From Paenibacillus caseinilyticus (GTDB lineage Bacteria > Bacillota > Bacilli > Paenibacillales > NBRC-103111), in contig NZ_JAQAGY010000011.1 of assembly GCF_027533645.1 (NCBI RefSeq), forward strand, positions 124,001 to 188,000: DNA of 64,000 nucleotides, read 5' to 3'. Below, piece by piece: positions 46,148-57,585 of this stretch. A program made the position numbers and the translations under genes. Position 1 is the first letter of the stretch, and every line of letters begins with the position of its first letter. The notes below the pieces were generated by a model that was not told where the DNA came from, ran no database searches, and saw nothing but the letters and a program-made list of their open reading frames with translations.

Positions 46148-46385
46148 CGTCTTCAACTCCTTATGTATGAACGTCCTGCTCCAGATGAATATTGCGCCTA
46201 AGCGGCCGAGGCAAGCGCCGGATGCCTCCTGTACCTGGCGGAGGACCCTCAAGCCCGCCCTCCACTTCGTACAGTCTGCATCCTTTGAATGCTTATCCGG
46301 TCACGGGTGCGGCACTTCCATAACGATCGTTCTATCATGCCTACGCACTTCTCTATCTGTATTAGACGTTAAGCATCAGCTAAGC

Positions 46386-47732
46386 TCATCTTGCCGGCAG
46401 GGCATTGGAATGGATGAGCTCCTTCAACCATAACGCGCTTTGCTTGGGCGTCCGGACCTGGGTCTCGTAATCCACATGCGTAACGCCGAACCGCTTGGAG
46501 TATCCGTAAGCCCATTCGTAATTATCCATGAACGACCAGCAGTAATATCCCTTCAGCGGTCCGCCCTCCCGGATGAACCGGTGTGCAGCCTCCAGATGCC
46601 CGCGGTAATACTCGATCCGTTCCCCGTCGTTCACCGAGCCGTCGCAGAGCTCATCGGCATAAGCGGCCCCGTTCTCCGTGATATAAATCGGCAGTTCGGT
46701 GTATTCGCCGGATACCTTCCGCAGCAGATGATACAGCCCGTCGGGGTATACCTCCCAATCCATATCGGTGTGCGGATTCTCTCCTTTGACGTGAGCCAAA
46801 CCGAAAGCCTTGTCCTCCGGATTGGCACGAATCAATTGGCGGGTATAGTAATTGATTCCCACAAAGTCATTGGGTGTGGAGATCGTCTTGAAATCGCCCG
46901 GCTCTACGAATTCAAAGGTAACACCAAGGTCAGCAAAACGGAGCATCATGTCCTCGGGATAACTACCGCGGAATACAGGGTCCAGGAACCAGCGATTCGT
47001 AAACCCGTCTGCGGTTCGGGCTGCCCTTTGATCCTCTTCCGATGGAGAAGCCGCATCGACGTGGCTCAGATTGAGTGTGATGCCGATCTGCCCTTGAAGG
47101 CCTGCTGCTCGGTAATTCTGTACGGCTCTGCCGTGGGATAGCAGCAGATGATGGGCAGCCGTTAACGCTTCGTTCCAATCCTCATGCCCGGGAGCATGCA
47201 CGCCCATGCCGTATCCCAAAAATGCCGCGCACCAAGGCTCGTTATGGGTGATCCACATCGGTACGGCGTCCCCGAGTCTTCGGTATAAGGTGTCGGCGTA
47301 TTCTTCAAAATGCGATACCGTGTCCCGGCTGAGCCATCCCCCTTGTTCATACAGCCACATCGGCAGATCCCAATGATACATCGTCACCGACGGCTTGATG
47401 TGATGCTTGTGCAGCTGCTCCAGTACACGCAGATAGAAGTCGATGCCCTTCTCATTGAGCTTCCCCTTCTCCGGAAATATACGGGGCCAGGCGACGGAGA
47501 ACCGGTACGACTGGAACCCAAGCTCACTCATCAAGGCAATATCCTCGGGATAGCGGTGGTAATGGTCGCACGCCACGCTTCCGTTATGCCCCTCGTGTAC
47601 CTTTCCCGGGATTGCAGCGAACATGTCCCATATGCAGGGGGTTCGCCCATCCTCGCTTGCGGCCCCTTCGATTTGGTATGCCGCCGTTGCCGTCCCCCAC
47701 GTAAAGTCAGATGGAAATAGCCTATTGTTCAT
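46386..47732 (-). CDS. bglA: GH1 beta-glucosidase
   Basis: Cytoplasmic beta-glucosidase of 448 residues, the same length as Paenibacillus polymyxa BglA. Family GH1 signatures are complete: N-terminal FPSDFTWGTATAAYQIEGA, acid/base Glu165 in THNEPW, nucleophile Glu353 in ITENGAAY and the late FMDNYEWAYGYSKRFG. It should release glucose from imported cello- or laminari-oligosaccharides. ATG 47732 follows GAGGT; the frame's earlier GTG at 47747 overlaps the ribosome site. It is the fifth gene of the LacI-SBP-permease-permease-bglA run, 45 bases after the second permease, so it is likely part of the same operon. Confidence 0.93.
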   Translation of the reverse strand: MNNRLFPSDFTWGTATAAYQIEGAASEDGRTPCIWDMFAAIPGKVHEGHNGSVACDHYHRYPEDIALMSELGFQSYRFSVAWPRIFPEKGKLNEKGIDFYLRVLEQLHKHHIKPSVTMYHWDLPMWLYEQGGWLSRDTVSHFEEYADTLYRRLGDAVPMWITHNEPWCAAFLGYGMGVHAPGHEDWNEALTAAHHLLLSHGRAVQNYRAAGLQGQIGITLNLSHVDAASPSEEDQRAARTADGFTNRWFLDPVFRGSYPEDMMLRFADLGVTFEFVEPGDFKTISTPNDFVGINYYTRQLIRANPEDKAFGLAHVKGENPHTDMDWEVYPDGLYHLLRKVSGEYTELPIYITENGAAYADELCDGSVNDGERIEYYRGHLEAAHRFIREGGPLKGYYCWSFMDNYEWAYGYSKRFGVTHVDYETQVRTPKQSALWLKELIHSNALPAR

Positions 47733-47777
47733 GACTGTCAACCTCACTTTTTGGATTGTATTATGCTCAAGGGATCA

Positions 47778-48635
47778 CTAGCCCTTGACCGCACCTGCCG
47801 TCATGCCCCGAATGAAGTATTTCTGCGTCAAGAAGAACGTGATGATCACCGGAATGGTCACTACGGTAGCCGCCGACATCAGCAGGTCGTACCGATTCTG
47901 ATATTGTCCGACGAACAGCCGGATCCCCACCGGGATCGTCTGTACATCCGGGCTTGTCGTAAGCACCCAAGCGAACAGCAGTTCATCCCAGGCGGTAAGG
48001 AAGATATAGATGCAGGTGGCGATCATGCCGGGAACCGACAACGGCAGAATCACCTTCACGAATGCCTGGAACCGGGTGCAGCCGTCAATCAGTGCCGATT
48101 CTTCCAGATCGTTCGGGATCGCAACGAAGAAGCTTCGCATAATCCAGATACTCATCGGTGTATAGAAAGCGGTGTAGACCAGAATCATACCCCAGTAGGT
48201 ATTGATCATAGGAATGCCGAGTACTTCTTTCAATCCCAAGAACATGAGGTAGATCGGGAGCAGGAACATAATGCCTGGAATCATCTGTGTCGAGATAATG
48301 CCCATTTCAAGTGTTTTGGATCCGAAAAACCTGTATTTGGCAAGCGCATAGCCGGCCATCACGGCGAAGGAACTGGCGAGCAGCATCGTCACTGTACAGA
48401 TAATGAGGCTGTTTTTGAAGAAGTTGAAGAAATCGATGTTAATCCACATATCCCGGTAATTCTCCCACTTGGGGTCCACGAGCTTGAAGCTTGTAATTCC
48501 CCGGAGAATGTCCTCATTCGAGTGCAGGGAAGCAAAGACCATATAGAATATAGGAAAAATGGTGAACAGCACGATCATCCAGGTGAATGTGGTCAAGGAA
48601 CCGTTCAGAATAAAACGGGATTGCCGCTTACTCAT
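47778..48635 (-). CDS. Sugar ABC transporter permease (MalG-like)
   Basis: Inner-membrane permease of 285 residues with about six hydrophobic helices (LTTFTWMIVLFTIFPIFYMVF at the N-terminus). The cytoplasmic EAA loop that contacts the ATPase reads EESALIDGCTRFQAFVKVILPLSVPG. ATG 48635 overlaps the stop of the preceding permease gene (ATGA), indicating translational coupling; the longer open frame upstream is a shadow of that gene. It pairs with the MalF-like permease to import an oligosaccharide delivered by the binding protein. Confidence 0.93.
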   Translation of the reverse strand: MSKRQSRFILNGSLTTFTWMIVLFTIFPIFYMVFASLHSNEDILRGITSFKLVDPKWENYRDMWINIDFFNFFKNSLIICTVTMLLASSFAVMAGYALAKYRFFGSKTLEMGIISTQMIPGIMFLLPIYLMFLGLKEVLGIPMINTYWGMILVYTAFYTPMSIWIMRSFFVAIPNDLEESALIDGCTRFQAFVKVILPLSVPGMIATCIYIFLTAWDELLFAWVLTTSPDVQTIPVGIRLFVGQYQNRYDLLMSAATVVTIPVIITFFLTQKYFIRGMTAGAVKG

Positions 48636-49603
48636 TTTGTATTCAACTCCGATCTGAAGACTCGATACCAGATGCCGACGATGACAAACATGATCAGCAT
48701 CAGCATGAACGAGGCGGCGGAACCGCTTCCGAAGGCCCAGTACCCGAAAGTCTGACGGGTCATCGCCGTCATCACCAGATCGCCCCACTCTCCCGGATAA
48801 CCCGATCCGTTACCGAACATCATGGCAACAATGTTATAGGAATACACATTATAAATAATTTGGAACAAGAGCTGAACGGCAATAATCGGTCTCAGCAAAG
48901 GCAGGGTAATGCTCATGAACTGCCTGAACTTGTTCGCTCCGTCGATCTCGGCCGCTTCGTAGAGCTCATCGGATATCGTCTGCAGACCGGCCAGGAAGAC
49001 GATCATCAGAAACGGCCAGCTGCGCCAGACGGTCGGAATGATAATGGCCCATAACGTGTTGGGGCCGATCAACCAGAATGGCTTGGCATCCAGCAGATGC
49101 AGTACATCCACCAGAACATAATTGATGATCCCTTCCTTCTGCCACATAAATCCCCATAGGATCCCGACCACATAGGAGGGAACCACCCAAGGCAGCAGCA
49201 GAGCGGTTCGCGCAATCGCTCTTCCCGGGAAAGTCCGGTTCATCAGCATGGCCGTCCCAAGTCCGCAGGCCATCACGGCGATCGTGACGACGACCGTGTA
49301 AATCGCCGTATTCCGGAGCGCATACTGCAAGCCCTGTCGAACCGGATTGTTCGTATTAAAGAGCAGCTCCGTATAGTTATGCAGGCCAACGAACGGCGCT
49401 TTCAAATATTGGTTAAGCGTAAACTGGTTGAGCTTGAGCAGGGACATCCAGATTCCCTGCAGCATAGGCCATAAATGGACAGCCAGCATAAAGAGAATCG
49501 TCGGCAGGACCAAGGCATAGGCGAATCGATTTTTTTTGAAATCATGGAGGATGACCGCAAATTTCTTGTTATCATCTCCTGGAGAACCGGTTGCAGGCTG
49601 CAT
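48632..49603 (-). CDS. Sugar ABC transporter permease (MalF-like)
   Basis: Inner-membrane permease of 323 residues with six or more hydrophobic segments (FAYALVLPTILFMLAVHLWP, LLLPWVVPSYVVGILWGFMW) and an EAA loop EAAEIDGANKFRQFMSITLPLLRP. AAGGAGAT precedes ATG 49603. It lies 17 bases after the binding-protein gene and overlaps the next permease gene by 4 bases. No ATPase gene is in the cluster; Firmicute carbohydrate importers of this class often share a single MsmX-like ATPase encoded elsewhere. Confidence 0.93.
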   Translation of the reverse strand: MQPATGSPGDDNKKFAVILHDFKKNRFAYALVLPTILFMLAVHLWPMLQGIWMSLLKLNQFTLNQYLKAPFVGLHNYTELLFNTNNPVRQGLQYALRNTAIYTVVVTIAVMACGLGTAMLMNRTFPGRAIARTALLLPWVVPSYVVGILWGFMWQKEGIINYVLVDVLHLLDAKPFWLIGPNTLWAIIIPTVWRSWPFLMIVFLAGLQTISDELYEAAEIDGANKFRQFMSITLPLLRPIIAVQLLFQIIYNVYSYNIVAMMFGNGSGYPGEWGDLVMTAMTRQTFGYWAFGSGSAASFMLMLIMFVIVGIWYRVFRSELNTK

Positions 49604-49620
49604 AACATATCTCCTTCTGA

Positions 49621-50994
49621 TTACTGATTGAGAATTCCGTTCACTTCGCGGGCGGCATCGTCAAGCTGCTGTTTCACCGCTTCTTTGCTGTATGTTCCTT
49701 TCACCCCGGCGACAATATCCCAAATATTGCCGAAATACTTGACGAGGGCCGTTTCCATAGGTCCCCACTGTGGGATCGACGGGTAGGATTTGCCGTATTT
49801 GGCCGCTTCGGCGAAAGCTGCGAATCCCGGATCCTTGGTAAGCTCCTCCGATTGAATCACTTTGGTCTTGGCAGGCAGGAAGCCGGTCAACTTGGCATAA
49901 GACAATTGAGCCTCGTCCGTAGAGAGGAACCGGATGACATCCCAGGCGGCATCCTTGTTCTTGGAGCCTTTGAACACCGTCAAATTGCTTCCTCCAATGA
50001 AGGTTGCTCTCTCCTTCGGTCCGGCAGGCAGCGGGGCTACGCCATAGTTGCTGGCTGCGAGCTTCTCGGCCATTCCGCCTGCATCCGTCGGCGTGGTAAA
50101 GTTCTTCACCATCCAAGGACCTGCGATGAGAGCGGCTGATCTTCCGTCGGCAAAGTCCGATTCCACTTGGGCCGAGTTCTTCTCAAGGGATGTCTTATCC
50201 ACTAACCCATCCTGCACAAGTCCCGTATAATACAGGATGCCATCCATGGACAACTCATCATTGAATGCGGCTGCCTTGTTGTCCTTGGTCAGCACGCTGC
50301 CTCCGGCGCTCCAAATCCAGGGGAACAGGTTATGCGGCACGTTCCAGTCATTCTTGCCCGGTATACCCAGGGCGCTCATCTTCTGATCGCCGATTTGAAC
50401 TCCGTTGACTTTCTTTAGCGCTTCCCTGAACGAATCCCAGGTATCGAATGCCGTGGCCGGGTCGACTCCCGCCTTCTTAAAGGCGTCCGTCCGGTAGAAG
50501 ATCGCACGCGCATCGACAAACCAGGGAACACCATAAACTTTGTCGGTGCCTTCAATCTTGGTTGTCTTCCAGCTTGCAGGCAGATAGGCCTCTTCGCCGC
50601 CGATCTCCTTCACCTTGCCGGAAATTTCTTCGATTCCATTCATCGAGGCGATCGCCGGCACCCAGGATGTGCCGAGCTGAAGCAGGTCGGGACCTTCTCC
50701 GCTGGTTGCGGCTGTCGTTATTTTGGTCCATGCCGAACCCCAATCCAGCACCGTTACCTTCAGGGTCACGTGTTTATTCTGGTCTAGGTATGGCTTCAAT
50801 GTCGTCAAAAAGTCCTGATCCGGCTTCGGACTGTTCGGCATGATCCAGGCATTCAGAGTAACCGGCTTGTCTTTGCCGCCCGGCTCTGAAGCTGCCGGTC
50901 CGGCGTCCGAAGCAGGCGTGCTCGAGGAACAACCTGTGAACATCATGGATGCCGTTAACATAGCTGCCAATACGTAAGTCGGTGTTTTTTTCAA
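49621..50994 (-). CDS. Oligosaccharide-binding lipoprotein of the ABC importer
   Basis: Solute-binding lipoprotein of 457 residues. The signal peptide ends in the lipobox FTGC (Cys22), followed by a Ser/Ala/Pro linker and a MalE-like fold (TLNAWIMPNSPKPDQDFL, GEGPDLLQLGTSWVPAIASM, GVPWFVDARAIFYRTDAFKKAGVDP, RSAALIAGPWMV, AWDVIRFLSTDEAQLSYAK). The start is TTG 50994, with GGGGGAG 6 bases upstream; the longer frame from 51132 overlaps the LacI gene and is a shadow. Gene order LacI-SBP-permease-permease-beta-glucosidase points to a beta-linked glucose oligomer such as cellobiose or laminaribiose. Confidence 0.93.
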   Translation of the reverse strand: MKKTPTYVLAAMLTASMMFTGCSSSTPASDAGPAASEPGGKDKPVTLNAWIMPNSPKPDQDFLTTLKPYLDQNKHVTLKVTVLDWGSAWTKITTAATSGEGPDLLQLGTSWVPAIASMNGIEEISGKVKEIGGEEAYLPASWKTTKIEGTDKVYGVPWFVDARAIFYRTDAFKKAGVDPATAFDTWDSFREALKKVNGVQIGDQKMSALGIPGKNDWNVPHNLFPWIWSAGGSVLTKDNKAAAFNDELSMDGILYYTGLVQDGLVDKTSLEKNSAQVESDFADGRSAALIAGPWMVKNFTTPTDAGGMAEKLAASNYGVAPLPAGPKERATFIGGSNLTVFKGSKNKDAAWDVIRFLSTDEAQLSYAKLTGFLPAKTKVIQSEELTKDPGFAAFAEAAKYGKSYPSIPQWGPMETALVKYFGNIWDIVAGVKGTYSKEAVKQQLDDAAREVNGILNQ

Positions 50995-51029
50995 GAATAA
51001 CTCCCCCTGTATGTTCAATAATTTGGTGA

Positions 51030-52067
51030 TCATTCCGTAACCGGTTTCGACGAAGGAAGCAGTGAGGCGACGCTCTCCCGTATCACCAGTTCTGTCGGGA
51101 CCGTCAGGATCGGCGGGTGCGATTGCGGGCAATCCATCATGTCCAAGAGAGCCTGCGCCGCCCTCCTCCCGATTTCTTCCCGGTTCTGGCGGATCGTGGT
51201 TAATCCGGGCTTCAGGTACTTCAGTATCGCAATGTCGTCGAATCCGATAATCGAGATATCCCGTCCCACGACAAGCGCTGCCATAGAGAGCGCCTCCATG
51301 GCACCAAGAGCCATGGTATCCGATGCGCAGAAGAGAGCGGTGGGCTGCTTCCCCAGGCTGAGCAGGCGCTGTGCCGCCTCGTAGCCGCCCTGTTCGCTAA
51401 AATCGGAATGAAGGGTCCATTCAGACGGATAATGCAGCCCGTGCTTGTTCATGGCCTGCTGATAACCGATCAAGCGATCCAGCCCCGGCTTGCTGTTATA
51501 AATGTCGGCAAAGAAGGCAATGTCCCGGTGCCCGTTGGCCACGAAGTGATCAATGGCAAGAATGGCGCCGCCCACATTGTCGGAAGCCAAATACCCCATG
51601 CGCGGACCATATAAGTCCATGTCGATAGAAATACAAGGAATTTGGCTTTTGATGATCGTCGACACATTGGGATCGGTCTTCGAGATCCCGAATAACAGCA
51701 CGCCGTCGACATCTCTGCGTCTGGCTCTGGCTTCATAATTCGCGGTACCTTCCGCACTGTTATTCGCAAACAGCAGCAAGTCATATCCCTTCTCACCGGC
51801 CACCGCCTCGAAGCTGCTCAGCACATCCTGCAGGAACGGATGCTTTAACCCCGTCAGGAGATGATCCTGAAAAAATACGCCGATCAGCTGTGAGTTTTTA
51901 GTCGCCAGCCCCCGGGCCGTCGCATTTGGCCGAAAATCGAGTTCGGCCATGATGCTTTTCACATTTTGCCTTGTTTTCTCACTAACATCCCTGTGCTCGT
52001 TGATCACCCGGGACACCGTTGCGGAAGATACGCCCGCTCTCTTGGCAATATCGTAAATCGTCGTCAC
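51030..52067 (-). CDS. LacI-family transcription repressor
   Basis: Regulator of 345 residues. The N-terminal helix-turn-helix and hinge are canonical (TIYDIAKRAGVSSATVSRVINEHRDVSEKTRQ), followed by a periplasmic-binding-protein-like effector domain (LIGVFFQDHLLTG, GVLLFGISKTDP, ALFCASDTMALGAMEAL, SIIGFDDI). GGAGG precedes the start codon at 52067. It leads a same-strand run with the sugar importer and beta-glucosidase and likely represses it until a beta-glucoside binds. A perfect 12-bp palindrome lies in its own leader and a near copy in its 3' end, so it probably also controls itself. Confidence 0.93.
   Translation of the reverse strand: MTTIYDIAKRAGVSSATVSRVINEHRDVSEKTRQNVKSIMAELDFRPNATARGLATKNSQLIGVFFQDHLLTGLKHPFLQDVLSSFEAVAGEKGYDLLLFANNSAEGTANYEARARRRDVDGVLLFGISKTDPNVSTIIKSQIPCISIDMDLYGPRMGYLASDNVGGAILAIDHFVANGHRDIAFFADIYNSKPGLDRLIGYQQAMNKHGLHYPSEWTLHSDFSEQGGYEAAQRLLSLGKQPTALFCASDTMALGAMEALSMAALVVGRDISIIGFDDIAILKYLKPGLTTIRQNREEIGRRAAQALLDMMDCPQSHPPILTVPTELVIRESVASLLPSSKPVTE
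51037..51048. promoter_or_regulatory. Second LacI operator candidate, inside lacI 3' end
   Basis: GTAACCGGTTTC matches the upstream palindrome GTAACCGGTTAC at 11 of 12 positions. It lies 43 bases before the binding-protein start and overlaps the last codons of the LacI gene (KPVTE). It could act on an internal promoter or as a roadblock. Confidence 0.5.
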
Positions 52068-52089
52068 ACTCGAATCCTCCTAAGACACT

Positions 52090-52101
52090 GTAACCGGTTA
52101 C
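52090..52101. promoter_or_regulatory. LacI-type operator
   Basis: Perfect palindrome GTAACCGGTTAC with the central CG step typical of LacI/GalR operators, located between the -10 box and the LacI start codon. Binding there would block transcription of the LacI-led operon. Confidence 0.75.
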
Positions 52102-52119
52102 GATGTTGTTGGCTTCTTC

Positions 52120-52148
52120 ATTATATTCCGTAGGCTGCTCCCTCTTAA
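52120..52148 (-). promoter_or_regulatory. Promoter of the LacI-led operon
   Basis: On the minus strand TTAAGA and a perfect TATAAT are separated by 17 bases. The expected transcription start (about 52113) lies just before the operator palindrome. Confidence 0.6.
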
Positions 52149-52397
52149 ATAACAAAAAGAAAGCATGAATAACAACTTTTTAAGCTTGCGTTATCCAAAT
52201 GAAAAGAATCCTCCAGAGTTGTCTCTTCGGCATTTGGGAAAACTATACACAAAAAAGGCAGCCATTCTATGAACAGCCACCCGTCAAGTAAACAGAATAA
52301 ACAATAAAAATTATTGAGATAATCCCCTCAAGGCAGTCCTTCACTGCTTGGAGTTTCAGCTCAGCACTATACCTTCGGTAGTATGGGGAGCTGATCA
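52149..52397 (-). other. Intergenic with faint IS3-type transposase remnant
   Basis: Minus-strand bases about 52319-52385 encode RRYSAELKLQAVKDCLEG, which resembles the first helix of IS3-family OrfA proteins. The similarity stops after about 20 residues; no terminal repeats or further transposase sequence are visible. The rest is AT-rich with nothing recognisable. Confidence 0.3.
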
Positions 52398-52934
52398 CTA
52401 ACGGCTGCCGTTTATTGCAAACCATTCCTTTTCTAGAATACTCATTTCCCACACACTCCAGAATTCGTTATCCATTCTTCGTTTATCCCGGAAGAGTCCT
52501 TCTTTTACAAACCCTGCCTTCTCGTAACAGGCAATAGCAGACAGATTAAAATCTAACACACCCAGACTGACTCTGTGCAACTTTATTTCTTCGAAAGCAA
52601 TAGTCAAAACCTTTTTTATCATCTCTTGTCCTATGCCTTGTCCTCTTAAGCCTCGTTTTCCAATCAAAACCTTACCTACCCTTGCAGATTTATTGATCGG
52701 ATCGATTTGTAACTGGATATGGCCAATGACCTCATTATTTTCTTCCTGTACTACCCTATAGATTAGGGTTTGGGCAGCATCTGTATTCGAGTTTTTGATG
52801 TAATGATCCAATTGCTGCTCGCTTAATGGAAAGCTAAACGTTTGACCTCCCCATTGAAATAGAAATTCGGGCGAATCGATCCATTCCATTAGCTGCCCAA
52901 AATCGGTACGTCCGAAAGGTTCAAGCTTGATCAC
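52398..52934 (-). CDS. GNAT-family N-acetyltransferase
   Basis: Acetyltransferase of 178 residues of the RimJ/RimL-like type. Visible marks are GHIQLQIDPINKSARVGKVLIGKRGLRGQGIGQEMIKKV, which holds the acetyl-CoA-binding RGxG(I)G motif, then HRVSLGVLDFNLSAIACYEKAGFVKEG, the usual C-terminal signature. The acceptor substrate is not predictable; antibiotics, ribosomal proteins or small amines are all known for the family. Two adjacent GTG codons (52940 and 52934) could start it; AAGGA is better spaced for the second. It follows the DinB-like gene by 64 bases on the same strand. Confidence 0.88.
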   Translation of the reverse strand: MIKLEPFGRTDFGQLMEWIDSPEFLFQWGGQTFSFPLSEQQLDHYIKNSNTDAAQTLIYRVVQEENNEVIGHIQLQIDPINKSARVGKVLIGKRGLRGQGIGQEMIKKVLTIAFEEIKLHRVSLGVLDFNLSAIACYEKAGFVKEGLFRDKRRMDNEFWSVWEMSILEKEWFAINGSR

Positions 52935-52998
52935 TAGCACCAGTCCTTCCCTATGCAGCAGCCTGCAATAGCGATCTATATTTTATTTTACCTTGAGC

Positions 52999-53532
52999 TT
53001 AGTGGTATTGTCCCGTTAGATGCTCCTTCGTATCTCGTAACATTTTGGTGAGCATTACGATCTGCCCCGCATGGTACGCGTAGTGTGCGGCAACCTGAAC
53101 AAGCAGTCGGCCCATACCTCTTGTATCGCAGGCTTCGTGGACAGGAGAAGCACTTCGATGCATACGCATCCAATCCTCTGGGTCATAGCGGATGGTGACT
53201 TCCCGGGATAGATCGTCATTCACTAAGGCAAATAATACACGCTCCGACTCGGATCGAGTTTGGCGCAGAAGGCCAATCAGCTCATCCTTTGACAGTCCCC
53301 CATCCGTAGTGAATTCACGGGAGCGCTCCCGGATGAACGGTCTGTTTCCGATGGCGCTCACCACATTCTGATATTCGTTTCCCGCCAAGTGCAAGCAGAT
53401 ATTCCCAATGCTATTCATGGAATCTTTCCATCGCGTCCAAATGAGTTCATCATTCAGCAGATGAAGGCTTCGTTCGATTCGATCAAGCTGCTTATTCATG
53501 TCTTCCATTACATCCTTAATCAGTTCTACCAT
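52999..53532 (-). CDS. DinB-like (DUF1572-type) putative metal-dependent protein
   Basis: Protein of 177 residues with the four-helix DinB/YfiT pattern. The three His ligands of a metal site can be placed: NICLHLAGNEYQNV, and two in VQVAAHYAYHAGQIVMLTK. Relatives include thiol transferases and uncharacterised stress proteins; no substrate is assigned. GGAGGGG precedes ATG 53532. The next gene on the same strand is the GNAT acetyltransferase. Confidence 0.85.
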   Translation of the reverse strand: MVELIKDVMEDMNKQLDRIERSLHLLNDELIWTRWKDSMNSIGNICLHLAGNEYQNVVSAIGNRPFIRERSREFTTDGGLSKDELIGLLRQTRSESERVLFALVNDDLSREVTIRYDPEDWMRMHRSASPVHEACDTRGMGRLLVQVAAHYAYHAGQIVMLTKMLRDTKEHLTGQYH

Positions 53533-53791
53533 GAGAACCCCTCCTGAATTGATGTTTGGTTCAACCTTCGTAACGGCAGATTACCCTCGAGTGGTACATG
53601 TTGTTTAGATAGTTGGCAATATTATGTATTTGCGGTAAGGTTACAGTACTGGCATCAGGCACAGCTCCAGCCGGGGTGCCTTCAAAATCACTCCCTTTTA
53701 ACTTATCATGATAGTGAAGATCCCATCCAACGTAAAATGAAAATTTACCATACCATACATGAAGAAATATTCATGGAAGTGAGGGGCGAAC

Positions 53792-54670
53792 ATGACACTG
53801 TATCAATTAGAAGTATTCCTTGCTGTCGTCCAGACGGGCAGTTTCACCAGAGCGGGGGAGCTCTTGAATGCAAGCCAATCGGGCGTCAGCCACAGCATGG
53901 GTGATTTGGAGAAAGAATTAGGAATGAAACTTTTTAAGCGCGATCGCAATGGTGTTACACTAACGGATACGGGAGAACAAATCTTAGCACATGTTCGTGA
54001 GATTGTTCATCATATGGAAGGGATCAATCAAGTTGCTGCTGCGGCAAGAGGTATGAACCGTGTGACCCTACGGATCGGTGCGTTTCCCAGTATCTCGGCC
54101 CATGTCATTCCAGGTCTGTTTCAAGCGTTTCGCAGCCATTATCCGGGTGTAGAACTGCTTCTCTTTGAAGGAAGTTATGCAGAGGTTGAAGCCTGGATCA
54201 AGACAGGTGTTGTTGACCTTGGGTTTGTGGCTGATCCATGTGATGGATTAGAAACCGTGCAGCTGCTAAGCGATCCCTATGTTGCAGTCCTCCCGGCGAA
54301 TCATCCTTTGCGGGAGCATGAGGTTATCTCCCTCGAGCAGCTTACACATGAACCGTTTCTTTCGCTTAAATCCGGATGTGAACGCCTTGTGATGCGTGCA
54401 TTTCAAGAGAAGGGGCTTAGCTTGAATAAGCAGCTCGAGGTTGCAGAGAATGCCACCATTCTCTCCATGGTTGAGGCAGGCATTGGAGTGTCCATCATAC
54501 CTTCCATGATCCTGCAGGCTATACCGGCTAATGTAGCTGTTAAACCGTTGAATTCTCCCATAATTCGTCAAATAGGATTAGCTGTACTCTCCCAGCAGAT
54601 GGTCTCCGTCTCCCCAGTCGTAGCCGCTTTTATCAAAGAGGCGCAAATGCGGCAGCTGAGAACCTCCTGA
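53792..54670 (+). CDS. LysR-family transcription regulator
   Basis: Regulator of 292 residues. The N-terminal winged helix-turn-helix is canonical (YQLEVFLAVVQTGSFTRAGELLNASQSGVSHSMGDLEKELGMKLFKR). The effector domain begins RVTLRIGAFPSISAHVIPGLFQAF and ends near 285. GAGGGG precedes ATG 53792. Its usual divergent target is not obvious: the neighbour on the other side is the DinB-like gene, which it may control. The inducer is unknown. Confidence 0.93.
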   Translation: MTLYQLEVFLAVVQTGSFTRAGELLNASQSGVSHSMGDLEKELGMKLFKRDRNGVTLTDTGEQILAHVREIVHHMEGINQVAAAARGMNRVTLRIGAFPSISAHVIPGLFQAFRSHYPGVELLLFEGSYAEVEAWIKTGVVDLGFVADPCDGLETVQLLSDPYVAVLPANHPLREHEVISLEQLTHEPFLSLKSGCERLVMRAFQEKGLSLNKQLEVAENATILSMVEAGIGVSIIPSMILQAIPANVAVKPLNSPIIRQIGLAVLSQQMVSVSPVVAAFIKEAQMRQLRTS

Positions 54671-54754
54671 GCCAGGGCTTTGGCTTGGATACTTTACCTG
54701 CAATATAGATGCCATTCTTGTGAGCTTTCGATCCGCCGCGGAACCTGAATTAAG

Positions 54755-54794
54755 ATCAACGCGCGCCGTCCTTTAAAGAACGGCGCGCGTTGAT
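54755..54794. terminator. GC-rich hairpin after LysR gene
   Basis: ATCAACGCGCGCCGT and ACGGCGCGCGTTGAT form a perfect 15-bp stem with a loop of about 10 bases. There is no U-tract on either side, so it may slow or end transcription less strictly. Confidence 0.55.
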
Positions 54795-54814
54795 TAGCAA
54801 TAGAAGCAGAATGG

Positions 54815-54834
54815 AAAAAGCCGCCAATGGCGGC
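54815..54834 (-). terminator. Terminator of the rph-like gene
   Basis: On the minus strand GCCGCC-ATT-GGCGGC is followed by TTTTT, 13 bases past the stop codon. Confidence 0.9.
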
Positions 54835-54846
54835 CGATCATGCACA

Positions 54847-57462
<2,616 letters not shown>

Positions 57463-57500
57463 TCAACATCTCTCCTAACCATTAAATTGAGAAAAAACAT

Positions 57501-57530
57501 TTGACAAGAGTTCGCCGGCCATGGTAAGAT
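57501..57530 (+). promoter_or_regulatory. Plus-strand promoter inside rph leader region
   Basis: TTGACA, 18-base spacer, TAAGAT: a good sigma-A promoter pointing away from rph. The expected start is about 57537. It drives no annotated gene; transcription would reach the terminator at 57620-57651. Confidence 0.6.
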
Positions 57531-57585
57531 AAAAGTGTAAGATGAACAAACTTTGCAAATTCCACTTGAAAAAAGTGGTATTCTG

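Noticed and set aside
46148..46385. Separate promoter or short gene between the GH1 and SLH-GH16 genes
   Set aside because: No convincing -35/-10 pair, hairpin with U-tract or ribosome-site-preceded frame was found; the upstream extension of the GH16 frame lacks a start signal.
49579..49592. AACCGGTT in the MalF-like permease start as a third LacI operator
   Set aside because: Only the central 8 bases match, the outer bases differ, and it lies within coding sequence after the likely transcription unit has begun.
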